Below, one piece after another: positions 8,459-17,480 of a stretch of DNA of 64,000 nt (its first letter is position 1; every line of letters starts with the position of its first letter). The position numbers and the translations under genes were made by a program. The DNA is from Mesoaciditoga lauensis cd-1655R = DSM 25116 (GTDB taxonomy: Bacteria; Thermotogota; Thermotogae; Mesoaciditogales; Mesoaciditogaceae), in contig NZ_JQJI01000007.1 of the NCBI RefSeq assembly GCF_000745455.1, forward strand, positions 48,861-112,860, given 5' to 3'. The notes below the pieces were generated by a model. It was given only the letters and a program-made list of their open reading frames with translations, did not search any database and was not told the DNA's origin.

Positions 8459-8961
8459 AACATTTTTGAAAATTTTTGAAACAATTGTGGAAATCTATTG
8501 TTACCATATAAATGATAAAGTATGTTTTTTCTTTACAAGCAAAGATTATAATACTTCACGTTGTATGTGAAAGTAGCAGTTCAATTGGCGTGAAAGACGA
8601 TCATTCTCGAATTATGCAAGTCGAATTAAAATTGAAAGTCAAGAGGAAAAATGAAACCTCTTAGGCTTGGGAAGAGATCTAACACGATTGCTTTCCAAAT
8701 AATTTCGTTCCTAAAAGATGAGGCATCGATGAAGTTTTATATAAGTCAAGTCTTCCTCCATTTATGGTGGAAGTGTCGGCGAAGCCGACGAAGGGGGCAG
8801 AGTTTTGATATAAGGCCAAAGAAAAGGGGGGAGCTAATCCTACATCCATTTGAGAATTCTGGCAAAACATCGGGATGTTTTATGCACAGAGTTATGTACT
8901 TTCACGTATTACGAGTATAATTTAACTGAAAAATTTGGTTTAGGATTTGGAGGGAGCAAAG
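8459..8961. repeat. Gene-free gap with a GC-rich hairpin repeat (family D) at about 8735-8818
   Basis: This gap separates the divergent mbx operon and the CLC gene. At 8735-8818 there is a copy of the dispersed family D: TCCTCCATTTATGGTGGA, then GTCGGCGAAGCCGAC, then AAGGGGG and TTTTGATAT. Near 8608 is ATTATGCAAGTCGAATT, a short motif that recurs at 33764 and 42241. A possible CLC promoter has TATAAT at 8916-8921 with a poor -35. No convincing ORF is seen. Confidence 0.65.
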
Positions 8962-10722
8962 ATGAGGAAGAAAAAGGACAATTTAGATCAATTCACCTTC
9001 TCAATGTTGGCAATTGTTGTGGGAATAGTTGCGGGTTTTGGGGCGGTATTTTTCAGAATCTTGATAGCTTTTATACACAATGAGATGTTCTTTGGGAAAT
9101 TCTCAATATTTTACAATTCAAACGCGCATATTCCTCCATCAATATGGGGAAAATACGTAATACTTGTTCCAGTAGCGGGGGCGTTGGGAGTCGCGTTTTT
9201 GGTAAAAAACTTTGCTCCTGAAGCAAAAGGACACGGTGTGCCGGAAGTTATGGATGCGATCTACTACAACAAAGGGATTATTAGGCCTATAGTGGCTGCC
9301 ATAAAGTCGTTAGCATCAGCACTTTCAATAGGAAGCGGCGGTTCCATAGGACGTGAAGGGCCTATAGTTCAGATAGGCTCAACCTTTGGTTCAATGATAG
9401 GGCAATGGGTTAAAATGCCTGCGTGGCAAAGAATAACATTGATAGGAGCTGGGGCTGGTGCAGGAATCGCAGCCACTTTTAACACTCCCATAGGTGGGTT
9501 GCTGTTCGCCATAGAATTGATGGTTCCAGAACTTAGTGTTAGAACATTTGTACCTATAGCCATTTCCACATCGACAGCAACTTTCATAGGGCGAATTTTC
9601 TTTGGGAACACGCCTTCTTTCATAATACCAGCTTTTGCAATACCTAAAGATCAACTTACAAATCCTTATTTGCTTTTAACTTACATTGGCCTTGGATTGA
9701 TCGTCGGTAGTGCTTCAGCGCTTTTCATAAAATCAATCTACGGCTTTGAGGATTTCTTTGATAAGATGCCTGGAAATTACTACACAAGGCATGTGATTGG
9801 AATGCTTGCTCAAGGAACGTTAATGTATCTTCTTTTCGTTTACGCTGGCCATTACTATGTAGCTGGCGTTGGATACAGCACCATTCAGGACGTCCTGATG
9901 AATGTGCTTCTAAATCCATACTTTTTGCTCTTGCTTGCCTCTTTAAAATTGCTTGCCACCTCTCTAACGTTAGGATCAGGTGCATCTGGTGGTATATTTT
10001 CACCTTCCCTTTTTATGGGAGCTACTCTTGGATCTATGTACGGCTCATTCTTGAACGTGATACATCCAGCCATGTCGGCAAACCCCGCCGCTTTTGGTGT
10101 GGTAGGAATGGCCGGTATGATAGGCGGAACAACGGGTGCAGCCATCACGGCAATAGTTATGGTTTTCGAAATGACAAGAAATTACAACGTCATCATCCCA
10201 ATGATAATAACCGTTGCCATCGCTGATGGTGTGCGAAGAGTTATATCACCAGACAGCATATACACCAAAAAGCTTACAAGGCGGGGACATCTTATACCTG
10301 AAGTCTTCCATATGAACATTCTTTTGGTAAAACGTGTAAAAGATGTTATGGAAAAGAGAGTTATAGGCATACAAAAAGATATGAAAATAAGGGAAGTTAT
10401 CGAAGAACATGGGGAAAGCGCAGTTCTAAGCTTCGTCGTTAAAGATGGAAACACCGTCGTTGGAGTCGTGACCTTGAAGTATCTTTTAAGACAATTGAAT
10501 AAGGATATAAAAATAGAACAAGTTATGTCCAAAGATTACGTTATAGCCCAAGAAAACGATACGCTTTTTAAGATAATTGGACAAATGAGAAAAAGAAGAT
10601 GCCCCACCGCCCTTGTAACTTTGAATGGAAAATGCGCATCCATTTCAGATGTGCTAGGAATAATAACAAAAGAAGAAATCGCAGAGGCAGCGGCAGAACA
10701 GGTGGAATTATTCACAAATTGA
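8962..10722 (+). CDS. CLC-family chloride channel/antiporter with two C-terminal CBS domains
   Basis: 586 residues from the ATG at 8962, which follows GGAGGGAGCAAAG; a TTG at 8947 overlaps that site. The CLC selectivity motifs are intact: GSGGSIGREGPIVQIG with the gating glutamate (GREGP), GSGASGGIFSPSLF (GIFSP), and a tyrosine in DSIYTKK near the end of the pore domain. The C-terminal 120 residues hold a CBS pair (starts near VKDVMEKRVIG and EQVMSKDY), which in this family binds adenine nucleotides. At the position of the inner proton-relay glutamate of the E. coli exchanger (EE in FIIEEM) this protein reads FAIELM, so that glutamate is a leucine. It may be a channel or may use another proton path. 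A terminator follows. Confidence 0.93.
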   Translation: MRKKKDNLDQFTFSMLAIVVGIVAGFGAVFFRILIAFIHNEMFFGKFSIFYNSNAHIPPSIWGKYVILVPVAGALGVAFLVKNFAPEAKGHGVPEVMDAIYYNKGIIRPIVAAIKSLASALSIGSGGSIGREGPIVQIGSTFGSMIGQWVKMPAWQRITLIGAGAGAGIAATFNTPIGGLLFAIELMVPELSVRTFVPIAISTSTATFIGRIFFGNTPSFIIPAFAIPKDQLTNPYLLLTYIGLGLIVGSASALFIKSIYGFEDFFDKMPGNYYTRHVIGMLAQGTLMYLLFVYAGHYYVAGVGYSTIQDVLMNVLLNPYFLLLLASLKLLATSLTLGSGASGGIFSPSLFMGATLGSMYGSFLNVIHPAMSANPAAFGVVGMAGMIGGTTGAAITAIVMVFEMTRNYNVIIPMIITVAIADGVRRVISPDSIYTKKLTRRGHLIPEVFHMNILLVKRVKDVMEKRVIGIQKDMKIREVIEEHGESAVLSFVVKDGNTVVGVVTLKYLLRQLNKDIKIEQVMSKDYVIAQENDTLFKIIGQMRKRRCPTALVTLNGKCASISDVLGIITKEEIAEAAAEQVELFTN

Positions 10723-10728
10723 GGTATT

Positions 10729-10758
10729 AAAAGGCTCTCTGGTTTGGAGAGCCTTTTT
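10729..10758 (+). terminator. Intrinsic terminator of the CLC gene
   Basis: AAAAGGCTCTC and GAGAGCCTTTT form an 11-bp stem around a loop of about 7 bases; the T-run follows directly. Confidence 0.85.
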
Positions 10759-10768
10759 AAGTTTTTAC

Positions 10769-11156
10769 GGTTCTCATCAGTTTAGTGTGGGTAAAACATG
10801 CCGATTCTCTATTCTGTTTGTTGTTTTGGTTCTGAACAAAATCATCCCAAAATATCTTGTTATCAAGTAAAAGAACAAGTACCCTCGAAGTACTTGTCAG
10901 AACATATGAGCGTTCCATCTGAAGATTCACAAATATGAGGTTGAGAGGCACAGGACGTGCCGAGAAAGCGAAGCACTCATGGACGAGTGTCTGAGCGTGC
11001 CTCATATTTTGAATCGTAAGATGGAAAAAAGAGCGAATCCGTTCTGACAGGACTTCGAAAAAAATCACCTTGACCGCTTGGAAGGCGGTAGTAAGTAAAA
11101 TGTCAAAAGATGCTATTATTCGAAATATGTTATCCACACAAATTCGCAGAGAACTG
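10769..11156 (+). repeat. Dispersed palindromic repeat, family A, full-length copy
   Basis: About 388 bases, nearly identical to copies at 16615-16995 (inverted), 39489-39871 and 54333-54733. Starts GGTTCTCATCAGTTTA and ends CACAAATTCGCAGAGAACTG. The core holds an imperfect inverted repeat: TCGAAGTACTTGTCAGAAC against GTTCTGACAGGACTTCGA, inside it TTCCATCT/AGATGGAA and CAAATATGAGG/CCTCATATTTTG, then small hairpins GGCACAGGACGTGCC and CACTCATGGACGAGTG. ORFs across it are shared by all copies and look spurious. It lies just downstream of two convergent genes (CLC and nrdJ). Confidence 0.9.
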
Positions 11157-11242
11157 TTTTTACCCATCTTGTGTACAAACATCATGAAAGACATCACAAG
11201 AAACAATTACAAAAAACTTTAAAATGTGCTAACTCTAACTCA

Positions 11243-13768
11243 TCATCCAACTGTGCACTTCGACCAATTACAGTTCATGCACGTTACGCATCCTTCTTGG
11301 CTTACCAGAGAATTTTTCGACAAGCAAACTGGACAGTAGGTATTTCCTTCGTCGTCTATGTAATAGTCGTTGTACCATTTCAACCCATTTGCCACGACAA
11401 ATTTTTCAACTTCCTCTGGAGTTTTCCGGCTGCCATCTATATGAATAACTTCTTCCTCTTCCTGGTATTCCTCGTAAGCTTCGCCCCAAAGTTGTGAGAA
11501 ATCGTCTATTGCTTTTTTGATTTCGGCAGCTACTCCTTTTGAATACCCTCCTTTTACCTTTTGAAGCTGCTCAAGTATCTCTTCTATTGAAACACCGGAA
11601 CGCAATGCCACAGAGGTGAGACGTCCTATTATCTCAGCCGTTTCTCCGCCGTTTGAGACGAACACTTCTATGGCTTCACCCGATGAATCAAAACTCACCG
11701 TTATGTAAGTAGTACCACTTTCATGTTTGTACTTTCTCGTCACAGATCTCAAGGTTTCTTTTCGTGGCCTGGCCCTTAACTTGTGATTTTCGTCCAATAT
11801 GAAAAATTTCACGCGGGGAGCATCTTTGGTTTTTATCTTCTTGTTTGAATTCAAAACCTGGGTTTGCAAAGAACCATCTCTGTAAATGGTTACCCCTCTT
11901 ACGCTAGATTTAAGAGCTTTAAGATAGATATCCAACACATCTTCAACTGTCGCAGAGTTTGGCAGATTTATGGTTTTTGAGATGTTGTTATCCACGTAAT
12001 TTTGAAAAGCTTCTTGCATTTTCAGATGATCGTCTGGAGAAATGTCATGACTTACAACAAAGACCTTTTTCACATCTTCCGGAATGCCATCTATATGCTT
12101 TAAACTTCCTTCTTTGATTATAAGCTCTCTCTTTTCCTGAGTTAAAGAATCGCCAAGCCTTTCGACAAGTACATCGTTTACGTACATTAACGCTTCTTTG
12201 CTTCCATCCGATTTTGTCATGTAACGTGTGTAAGCCAGCAAGAAGTTTGGCTCCAAACCAGAAGAGGTATCTGCAATGTTAGAGATGGAGCCTGTTGGTG
12301 CTACCGTGAGAACGGCTACGTTTCTATGGGCTTTTGAAAGGGTCTTAAAAGCCTTTCTTATTTCGTTATCCAGGTCAGAACTTCCCATGGCAAACGGAAT
12401 GAATCCTTCTTCGTTTAAGTAACGGCTCTTTTCGAAGAATGGGAAATTCCCCTTTTCCAAGGCCAGTTCATAGGAAGCCTTGTGAGACTGAAGAGCCAAC
12501 TCCGCCGTAAGGTTAGAGGCGAATTTTCGTCCACTTTCAGAATTGTACGGTATGTTTAACTTGTACAAAAGGTTGGCAAATCCCATGATTCCCAGGCCAA
12601 GCCGCCTGGAACTTCTAACGGCATCGTCTATCTCTTTAAGAGGAAAGACGTTTACATCTATAACGTCATCCAGGAATCTTATGGCTATTGAGCAAGCCTC
12701 TTTGAAGGCTTCGTGGTCAAACGCGCCATCCTGATAGAATTTGGCAACGTCTATTGACCCAAGATTACACGCTTCAAACGGTGGAAGCCCTATCTCACCA
12801 CATGGATTGGTGGATTCTATTTTTCTAAAGGGATAGAGAGCGTTGTATTTGTTCATCTCATCAAGGATGGCCAATCCAGGATCTCCTGTTTTCCATGCGT
12901 TTTTAGCTATTTCTTCTAATATCTCTCTAACTTTTATCTTTCCATTCTCTTTCGATTTGGGGTGATGAAGCTCTATTTCGCCGTCTGTTTCGTAAGCTCT
13001 TAAGATCTCTTCTTTGTTTGGAATACCAACGGAAATGTTGAAAAATTTCAAGACAGACTCTCCGGTGTTGTCTTTTTTGGCATCAATGAACTCTTTTATG
13101 TCAGGATGATCTATGTTCAATATTCCCATAAGAGCTCCCCTTCGTTTGTAACCTTGTTCAACAACACCTATCGCCGAATTGAAAACGTGCATGAAACTCA
13201 CTGGTCCAGATGATCTTCCGGATGTTCCCGCTACAAAAGAGCCTTTTGGTCTTAATCTAGAAAAGTTGGAGCCAACGCCTCCACCGGCCTTTGTTATGAG
13301 GGCGTAATCTTTTACGGCATCGAATATGCCATCTATGCTGTCTTCAACCGGAACGACAAAGCAAGCACTCAACATATGAAGGTGGTTACGCGATGAGAAT
13401 ATCTTCTCGTAATCTTTTAACTCCATTTTTTCAATGTCTTTTTGAAGCAACGCCATATCTACGCCACTGCCAGCGTTAAAAAGCGTTGGGCTGTTCGGAA
13501 TGAAGATTCTTGCGTTTAAAATGTTGTAAAAGGTTTCTTCCCATTTTTTGATTTGAGAAAGTTTCTCTTCTTTCTTTTTCCCCTCAAGCTGTGGATTTTT
13601 CAATTCCGCTGTTGCTATAACTCTCGCGACTCTTCTGGCAACGTCTGACCAACTGTTTTCCAGAAATTTTCCCTCTTGATTTTTCCAAAAATACCTTTCT
13701 TTCAGTATACGTTCTGCGTTTTTACTTGGCTCAATGTTAGAAAATTTTTCCATGATTTCAGATAGCAT
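11243..13768 (-). CDS. nrdJ: Adenosylcobalamin-dependent (class II) ribonucleoside-diphosphate reductase
   Basis: 841 residues, ATG start after GGGAGGTTG. The ten-stranded barrel core is clear: ACFVVPVEDSIDGIFDA, KAGGGVGSNFSRLRP, STNPCGEIGLPPFEACNLGS (the radical-site N-C-E motif) and VAPTGSISNIADTSSG. The last 30 residues form a CPVC...CVTCMNC zinc-type tail with the redox cysteines expected for class II enzymes. It makes deoxyribonucleotides without oxygen, using B12. The upstream region carries a likely NrdR box pair; no B12 riboswitch was seen. No second reductase lies in this window. Confidence 0.96.
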   Translation of the reverse strand: MLSEIMEKFSNIEPSKNAERILKERYFWKNQEGKFLENSWSDVARRVARVIATAELKNPQLEGKKKEEKLSQIKKWEETFYNILNARIFIPNSPTLFNAGSGVDMALLQKDIEKMELKDYEKIFSSRNHLHMLSACFVVPVEDSIDGIFDAVKDYALITKAGGGVGSNFSRLRPKGSFVAGTSGRSSGPVSFMHVFNSAIGVVEQGYKRRGALMGILNIDHPDIKEFIDAKKDNTGESVLKFFNISVGIPNKEEILRAYETDGEIELHHPKSKENGKIKVREILEEIAKNAWKTGDPGLAILDEMNKYNALYPFRKIESTNPCGEIGLPPFEACNLGSIDVAKFYQDGAFDHEAFKEACSIAIRFLDDVIDVNVFPLKEIDDAVRSSRRLGLGIMGFANLLYKLNIPYNSESGRKFASNLTAELALQSHKASYELALEKGNFPFFEKSRYLNEEGFIPFAMGSSDLDNEIRKAFKTLSKAHRNVAVLTVAPTGSISNIADTSSGLEPNFLLAYTRYMTKSDGSKEALMYVNDVLVERLGDSLTQEKRELIIKEGSLKHIDGIPEDVKKVFVVSHDISPDDHLKMQEAFQNYVDNNISKTINLPNSATVEDVLDIYLKALKSSVRGVTIYRDGSLQTQVLNSNKKIKTKDAPRVKFFILDENHKLRARPRKETLRSVTRKYKHESGTTYITVSFDSSGEAIEVFVSNGGETAEIIGRLTSVALRSGVSIEEILEQLQKVKGGYSKGVAAEIKKAIDDFSQLWGEAYEEYQEEEEVIHIDGSRKTPEEVEKFVVANGLKWYNDYYIDDEGNTYCPVCLSKNSLVSQEGCVTCMNCNWSKCTVG

Positions 13769-13793
13769 ATCAACAACCTCCCTACAAAATAAA

Positions 13794-13839
13794 AAGCTAT
13801 ATATAGTATATCACTTCAAAGATATACTACATATAGCGT
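13794..13839 (-). promoter_or_regulatory. Probable tandem NrdR boxes at the nrdJ promoter
   Basis: Two palindromic cores, CTATATATAG (13797-13806) and CTACATATAG (13827-13836), have centres exactly 30 bases apart, about three helical turns. Known NrdR sites come in pairs of ACACTATATATAGTGT-like boxes about 31 bases apart. The pair sits 26-71 bases before the nrdJ start. Together they also form a 17-bp inverted repeat with one mismatch. A possible promoter (TTGAAA at 13845-13850, TATATC at 13821-13826 on the minus strand) is overlapped by one box. Confidence 0.65.
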
Positions 13840-13866
13840 TATCATTTCAATTTTAATAAAAAGGAA

Positions 13867-15528
13867 TCAATAATGGAAATAGCTTCCCCCTATAAATTCT
13901 CTGATCAGCGATGTTGAGGGAATAACGTCGAAATCTACAATTGGAAGGAAATAATCCAGGAACCTTATAAGCCTTCTGGCTTGACTGTACTGGGGCGTTG
14001 AATTATCCACTTGCAGCAGCAAACGAGTAACGAAATTTTTCAGCACAGCCAGTTCGTAAGGCAACGAAGAGTTGAACATCGTATCGGCCTGTTCTTGAAA
14101 TGGAAATATGTTCTTTTCCTCTCCCATTCTTACAGCAGGCCACATTTCCAAGGTTTTTAAGGCATCGTGGCCTCTGAAATTGTAATCTCTTACCATTCTT
14201 CTTATTATTCTCACATCCGTTGTGGGAATTCTGTTATCACCATCCAAATTCATCTGAGTCAATGCGCTTACGTATATCTTGTATTTCAAAGAATCATCGA
14301 CTTTTGAAGTAAGAACGGGATTCAAGCCGTGAATGCCTTCAACTATCAATACGGTTTTTTCAGTGGGTTTTAACCAATGACCAACGTACTCTCTTTTTCC
14401 GGTTTTAAAATTGAACTTTGGAAGTTCAACGGATTTTCCTTCAAAAATGGCGTTAAGATTTTGGTTAAACAATTCTAAATCCAGCGCTTTTATGGATTCA
14501 AAATCAGGTTTCCCATCTGGCCCTATTGGAGTTTTATCTCTCTCAACGAAGTAATCATCAAGAGAAATAGGAATGGGTTCCATACCATTAACTCTCAATT
14601 GAAGCGCTAGTCTTTTTGAAAAGGTGGTTTTTCCCGATGAAGACGGTCCTGAAATCAAAACAAGCTTTACGTTCCCTTTTTCCGTTATCGTGTCCGCTAT
14701 CCTAGAAATTTCCTTTTCGTGTAGCAACTCACACATCATTATGAGTTCCCTTGAGCGGTTGTGGGCTATTATCTTGTTTAAATCCCCAACGGTTTCCATA
14801 TCAACTATTTGAGCCCATTTCTCTCTATCCGCATACGCTTTTGCCATTTTCGGCTGTGGAACGTACTTTGGAAGGCTTGTTGGGGTGGTGATGTCTGGAT
14901 GAACCAGTACGAATCCTTTATCCAATTTAACAAGATCAAAAAGGTTGATGTATGAAGTTGAAGGCACCATGTGGCCGTAATAATAGTTGAAATATTTTCC
15001 GCACCAATAAACGTTTATGGTGGATTTTGTTCGGTATTTTAAAAGCTCTATTTTGTCATCAAGACCATACTTTTCAAATAATTCCAGGGCATCGAATTTG
15101 TAAAGTTCTTCTTTTATAAAAGGTATATCTTTTTCGACCAATTCTTTCATTTTGGATTTCAGCTTTTTCAAATCTTTTTCAGTCGGAACCCATTCTTTAA
15201 ATTCACAGTAAAGCCCTTTTCCAAGAGAATGTTTAACCTTCAACATTTTGCTCGGAAATACTTCACGTGCTGCCACAAATGTTATGAACATCAATCCGCG
15301 TTGGTATATTCTTACGCCATCTTCGTCTGTAAGATCTATGAAATCAATTTTTGCGTCTCTTTCTAAAGTCTTAAAAAGTTCACGTATATCGTTGTTGACC
15401 TTTGCGGCCACTATTTTTGAAGGATAAAGGTTCTCGTAATCCTTTGCTATACTTTCCAATGTTATGCCTTGCGGGTATTCAACGATTTCTCCTGTTTTTA
15501 ATATTTCAACTTTTAACATTTTTTCCAT
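13867..15528 (-). CDS. TGS-domain protein with C-terminal uridine-kinase/phosphoribulokinase-like P-loop domain
   Basis: 553 residues. Residues 1-65 look like a TGS domain (EILKTGEIVEYPQGITLESI), about 70-250 resemble the ThrRS second additional domain (including a YYYGHMVPST stretch at 182-191), and the C-terminal half is a uridine-kinase fold: P-loop GPSSSGKTT (294-302), SLDDYFVERDKTP and VEGIHGLNP. This three-part architecture is known in Thermotoga and clostridia and is annotated as uridine kinase, but the substrate is not established. The start is an ATG after AAAGGGGG, overlapping the upstream gene by 23 bases, so the two genes are probably co-transcribed. Confidence 0.9.
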   Translation of the reverse strand: MEKMLKVEILKTGEIVEYPQGITLESIAKDYENLYPSKIVAAKVNNDIRELFKTLERDAKIDFIDLTDEDGVRIYQRGLMFITFVAAREVFPSKMLKVKHSLGKGLYCEFKEWVPTEKDLKKLKSKMKELVEKDIPFIKEELYKFDALELFEKYGLDDKIELLKYRTKSTINVYWCGKYFNYYYGHMVPSTSYINLFDLVKLDKGFVLVHPDITTPTSLPKYVPQPKMAKAYADREKWAQIVDMETVGDLNKIIAHNRSRELIMMCELLHEKEISRIADTITEKGNVKLVLISGPSSSGKTTFSKRLALQLRVNGMEPIPISLDDYFVERDKTPIGPDGKPDFESIKALDLELFNQNLNAIFEGKSVELPKFNFKTGKREYVGHWLKPTEKTVLIVEGIHGLNPVLTSKVDDSLKYKIYVSALTQMNLDGDNRIPTTDVRIIRRMVRDYNFRGHDALKTLEMWPAVRMGEEKNIFPFQEQADTMFNSSLPYELAVLKNFVTRLLLQVDNSTPQYSQARRLIRFLDYFLPIVDFDVIPSTSLIREFIGGSYFHY

Positions 15529-16561
15529 TTTTAGTTCCCCCTTTGCTTCTTGATATTCTTACCCTCATAACCTTTAAAAAAGCCAGTAGAGCTATGGCAA
15601 TTATTGAATAAGATGCCAACAACGTTAGTTCATGTTTTCCTCTGAAGGTCATTGCTATAACGGCCAATGTTCCACTCACCGCATACATGAACAAAACGGC
15701 TCCGGTATGAGAAAAACCTATATTCAAAAGTTGATGGTGAATGTGCATTTTATCTGGCAAAAATGGATTTCCCTTTCTCACCATCCTTCGGATAAACGCG
15801 TAAGTGGTATCGAGTATCGGTATGCCTATTGCCAACAAAGGTATAGCCAGAGATAGCGTTGAAGCCGAAAGTGATGCTCCTTTTATCGATATAACGGCCA
15901 AAGTAAATCCCAACAATTGGCTGCCCGTATCCCCCATAAAAGTTTTGGCAGGGTGGAAATTATATCTCAAAAATCCTACCGCCGACGAAAAGACTGCTAG
16001 CGCCACCAACGCCGCCGAAACATTTACGCGTGCGGACGTTACCGCCAGAGTGAGAGCTGATATGGCACTTAATCCAGCTGCTAACCCGTCTAATCCATCG
16101 GAAAGGTTTATAGCATTTGTGATACCAACTATCCATATTAGAGTCACAACAGGCCCAAATATCCCAAAGTTTAACTTTGTGTGGAAAAAAGGATTTGCTA
16201 TGTCCGGAATGTTTACTCCCACCAACCATATAGCAAGTATGGCACCCACTATTTGGAATAGGAACTTGATTTTAAAAGACAATCCTTTAACGTCATCCCA
16301 GAAGCCCATAAAGGAAATAAGCGATGCAATCGCTAAAAGCCACAAAATCCAGACTGAATGTTGATAAGCAAACGCAACCAACAGGCCTGCGGCTATACCT
16401 GCAAATATACCAATCCCACCTGTCCTTGGCATGGGAACAGAATGAATTTTTCTTTTGTTTGGAATGTCCACCCACCCATTTGACTTTGCTAATTTTATCG
16501 CGATGGGAGTGACGCTAAGTGTTACAAAGAAAGAGATTATGGCTACGATAAATTTGTCCAA
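15506..16561 (-). CDS. Undecaprenyl-phosphate GlcNAc-1-phosphate transferase family (WecA/TagO/MraY type)
   Basis: 351 residues, TTG start after AGGGAG, about ten membrane segments. All family motifs are present: GFWDDVKGL (Asp pair), NAINLSDGLDGLAAG, KTFMGDTGSQLLGF, and DKMHIHHQLLNIG with the HIHH motif. It transfers a sugar-1-phosphate from a UDP-sugar to undecaprenyl phosphate, the first step of a cell-surface polysaccharide. HIHH favours WecA/TagO over MraY. It is followed without a gap by the TGS-kinase gene. Confidence 0.93.
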   Translation of the reverse strand: MDKFIVAIISFFVTLSVTPIAIKLAKSNGWVDIPNKRKIHSVPMPRTGGIGIFAGIAAGLLVAFAYQHSVWILWLLAIASLISFMGFWDDVKGLSFKIKFLFQIVGAILAIWLVGVNIPDIANPFFHTKLNFGIFGPVVTLIWIVGITNAINLSDGLDGLAAGLSAISALTLAVTSARVNVSAALVALAVFSSAVGFLRYNFHPAKTFMGDTGSQLLGFTLAVISIKGASLSASTLSLAIPLLAIGIPILDTTYAFIRRMVRKGNPFLPDKMHIHHQLLNIGFSHTGAVLFMYAVSGTLAVIAMTFRGKHELTLLASYSIIAIALLAFLKVMRVRISRSKGGTKNGKNVKS

Positions 16562-16614
16562 CTTCGTTCTCCCTTCACAAGAATGACTTACAAATTATAC
16601 CATCAAAAATTTGA

Positions 16615-16995
16615 ATTCTCTACGAATTTGTGTGGATAACATATTTCGAATAATAGCATCCTTTGACATTTTACTACCGCTTTCCAAGCAGTCAAGGTGA
16701 TTTTTTTCGAAGTTCTGTCAGAACGGATTCGCTCTTCTTTCCATCTTACAATTCAAAATATGAGGCACGCTCAGACACTCGTCCGTGAGTGCTTCGCTTT
16801 CTCGGCACGTCCTGTGCCTCTCAACCTCATATTTATGAATCTCCAGATGGGAGCTTATATGTTCTGACAAGTACTTCGAGGGTGCTTGTTCTTTTACTTG
16901 ATAACAAGATATTTTAGGATGATTTTGCTTAGAACTACAACAACAGGCAGAATAAAGAATCGGCATGCTTTACCCACACTAAACTGATAAGAACC
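16615..16995 (-). repeat. Dispersed palindromic repeat, family A, full-length inverted copy
   Basis: Matches the 10769-11156 copy in reverse, from the AATTTGTGTGGATAACATAT end to the CTGATAAGAACC end. It includes the central TCGGCACGTCCTGTGCC and CACTCGTCCGTGAGTG hairpins and the outer CGAAGTTCTGTCAGAAC / GTTCTGACAAGTACTTCG arms. Confidence 0.9.
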
Positions 16996-16999
16996 TTAA

Positions 17000-17050
17000 C
17001 TATTCACTTTTTACGACTCACTACTTACTGTTTACTGTTCACTCATGGAC
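17000..17050. repeat. Short low-complexity repeat of the TTACTGTTTACTGTTCACT type
   Basis: CTTACTGTTTACTGTTCACTC recurs in reverse at 29457-29492 (AGTGAACAGTAAACAGTGAA) and more loosely near 35830-35890. It is built from 7-base CAGTGAA/CAGTAAA units. It has no coding potential. Confidence 0.55.
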
Positions 17051-17078
17051 TTGACGCATGCCAAGATTCATCTTACAT

Positions 17079-17108
17079 AAAAAAAGGGACCCGCACGGGT
17101 CCCTTTTT
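17079..17108 (-). terminator. Intrinsic terminator at the end of the heat-shock/DUF1844 operon
   Basis: AAAAAGGGACCCG and CGGGTCCCTTTTT form a 13-bp stem closed by a tight loop. It lies six bases beyond the DUF1844 stop codon, and T-runs flank it in both directions, so it could act bidirectionally. Confidence 0.85.
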
Positions 17109-17114
17109 GGTTTC

Positions 17115-17480
17115 TTAACTTTTAAATTGGTTGACGAAGTTCAATTGAAGCGTTGAAATTTGATTTCTTAACTCTTTTACAACTTTTTCATCCATAGCGC
17201 TCTCAAAGTGATCTGCCATCTTTACCAAAAGATCGATTAGGAATCGCGCATCTTCTTTGGATTTGTGAAATTCGTTATCCGCATCTTTCACCAACCCCAA
17301 AGAAATCCACGCCTTTTGCTCCAAGAGTGAGAAGGCGAAAAGTGCTGTTTCGTTTGCATCTAGAATCTTTTTTTCTTCCACCCTTTCTTCTCTTTCTTCT
17401 TTTTTCTCTTTGTTTTCTTCTTTCCTTTCTTTCTTTTCTTTTTCTGGATTTACAGCTTCATCTTTCTTATCAGTACTCAT
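17115..17480 (-). CDS. DUF1844 family protein with charged N-terminal tail
   Basis: 121 residues. Residues 1-40 are almost only K and E, a likely disordered or coiled-coil tail. Residues 43-118 match DUF1844: LFAFSLLEQKAWISLGLV, then DARFLIDLLVKMADHFE, then LRNQISTLQLNFV. The function of the family is unknown. ATGA overlap with the Clp gene suggests coupled translation with the chaperone operon, so a link to protein quality control is possible but unproven. Confidence 0.8.
   Translation of the reverse strand: MSTDKKDEAVNPEKEKKERKEENKEKKEEREERVEEKKILDANETALFAFSLLEQKAWISLGLVKDADNEFHKSKEDARFLIDLLVKMADHFESAMDEKVVKELRNQISTLQLNFVNQFKS

Noticed and set aside
10757..11206. ORF of about 149 codons on the minus strand, with relatives at 16718-16966, 26565-26780, 39264-39695, 54306-54581 and 61382-61606
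   Set aside because: All share the same phrase (ECFAFSARPVPLNLIF) because they cross the family A DNA repeat. Starts differ, none has a ribosome site, and reading frames break between copies.
13769..13866. B12 riboswitch upstream of the cobalamin-dependent reductase
   Set aside because: The leader is under 100 bases and shows only the NrdR-like palindromes; no B12-box or cobalamin aptamer elements are present.
15804..16364. 186-codon ORF on the plus strand opposite the WecA-like gene
   Set aside because: It is the antisense shadow of a well-conserved membrane protein and has no ribosome site.
10769..16995. Possible CRISPR-like repeats
   Set aside because: The repeats are dispersed over kilobases in both orientations, much longer than CRISPR units, with no spacers and no cas genes.
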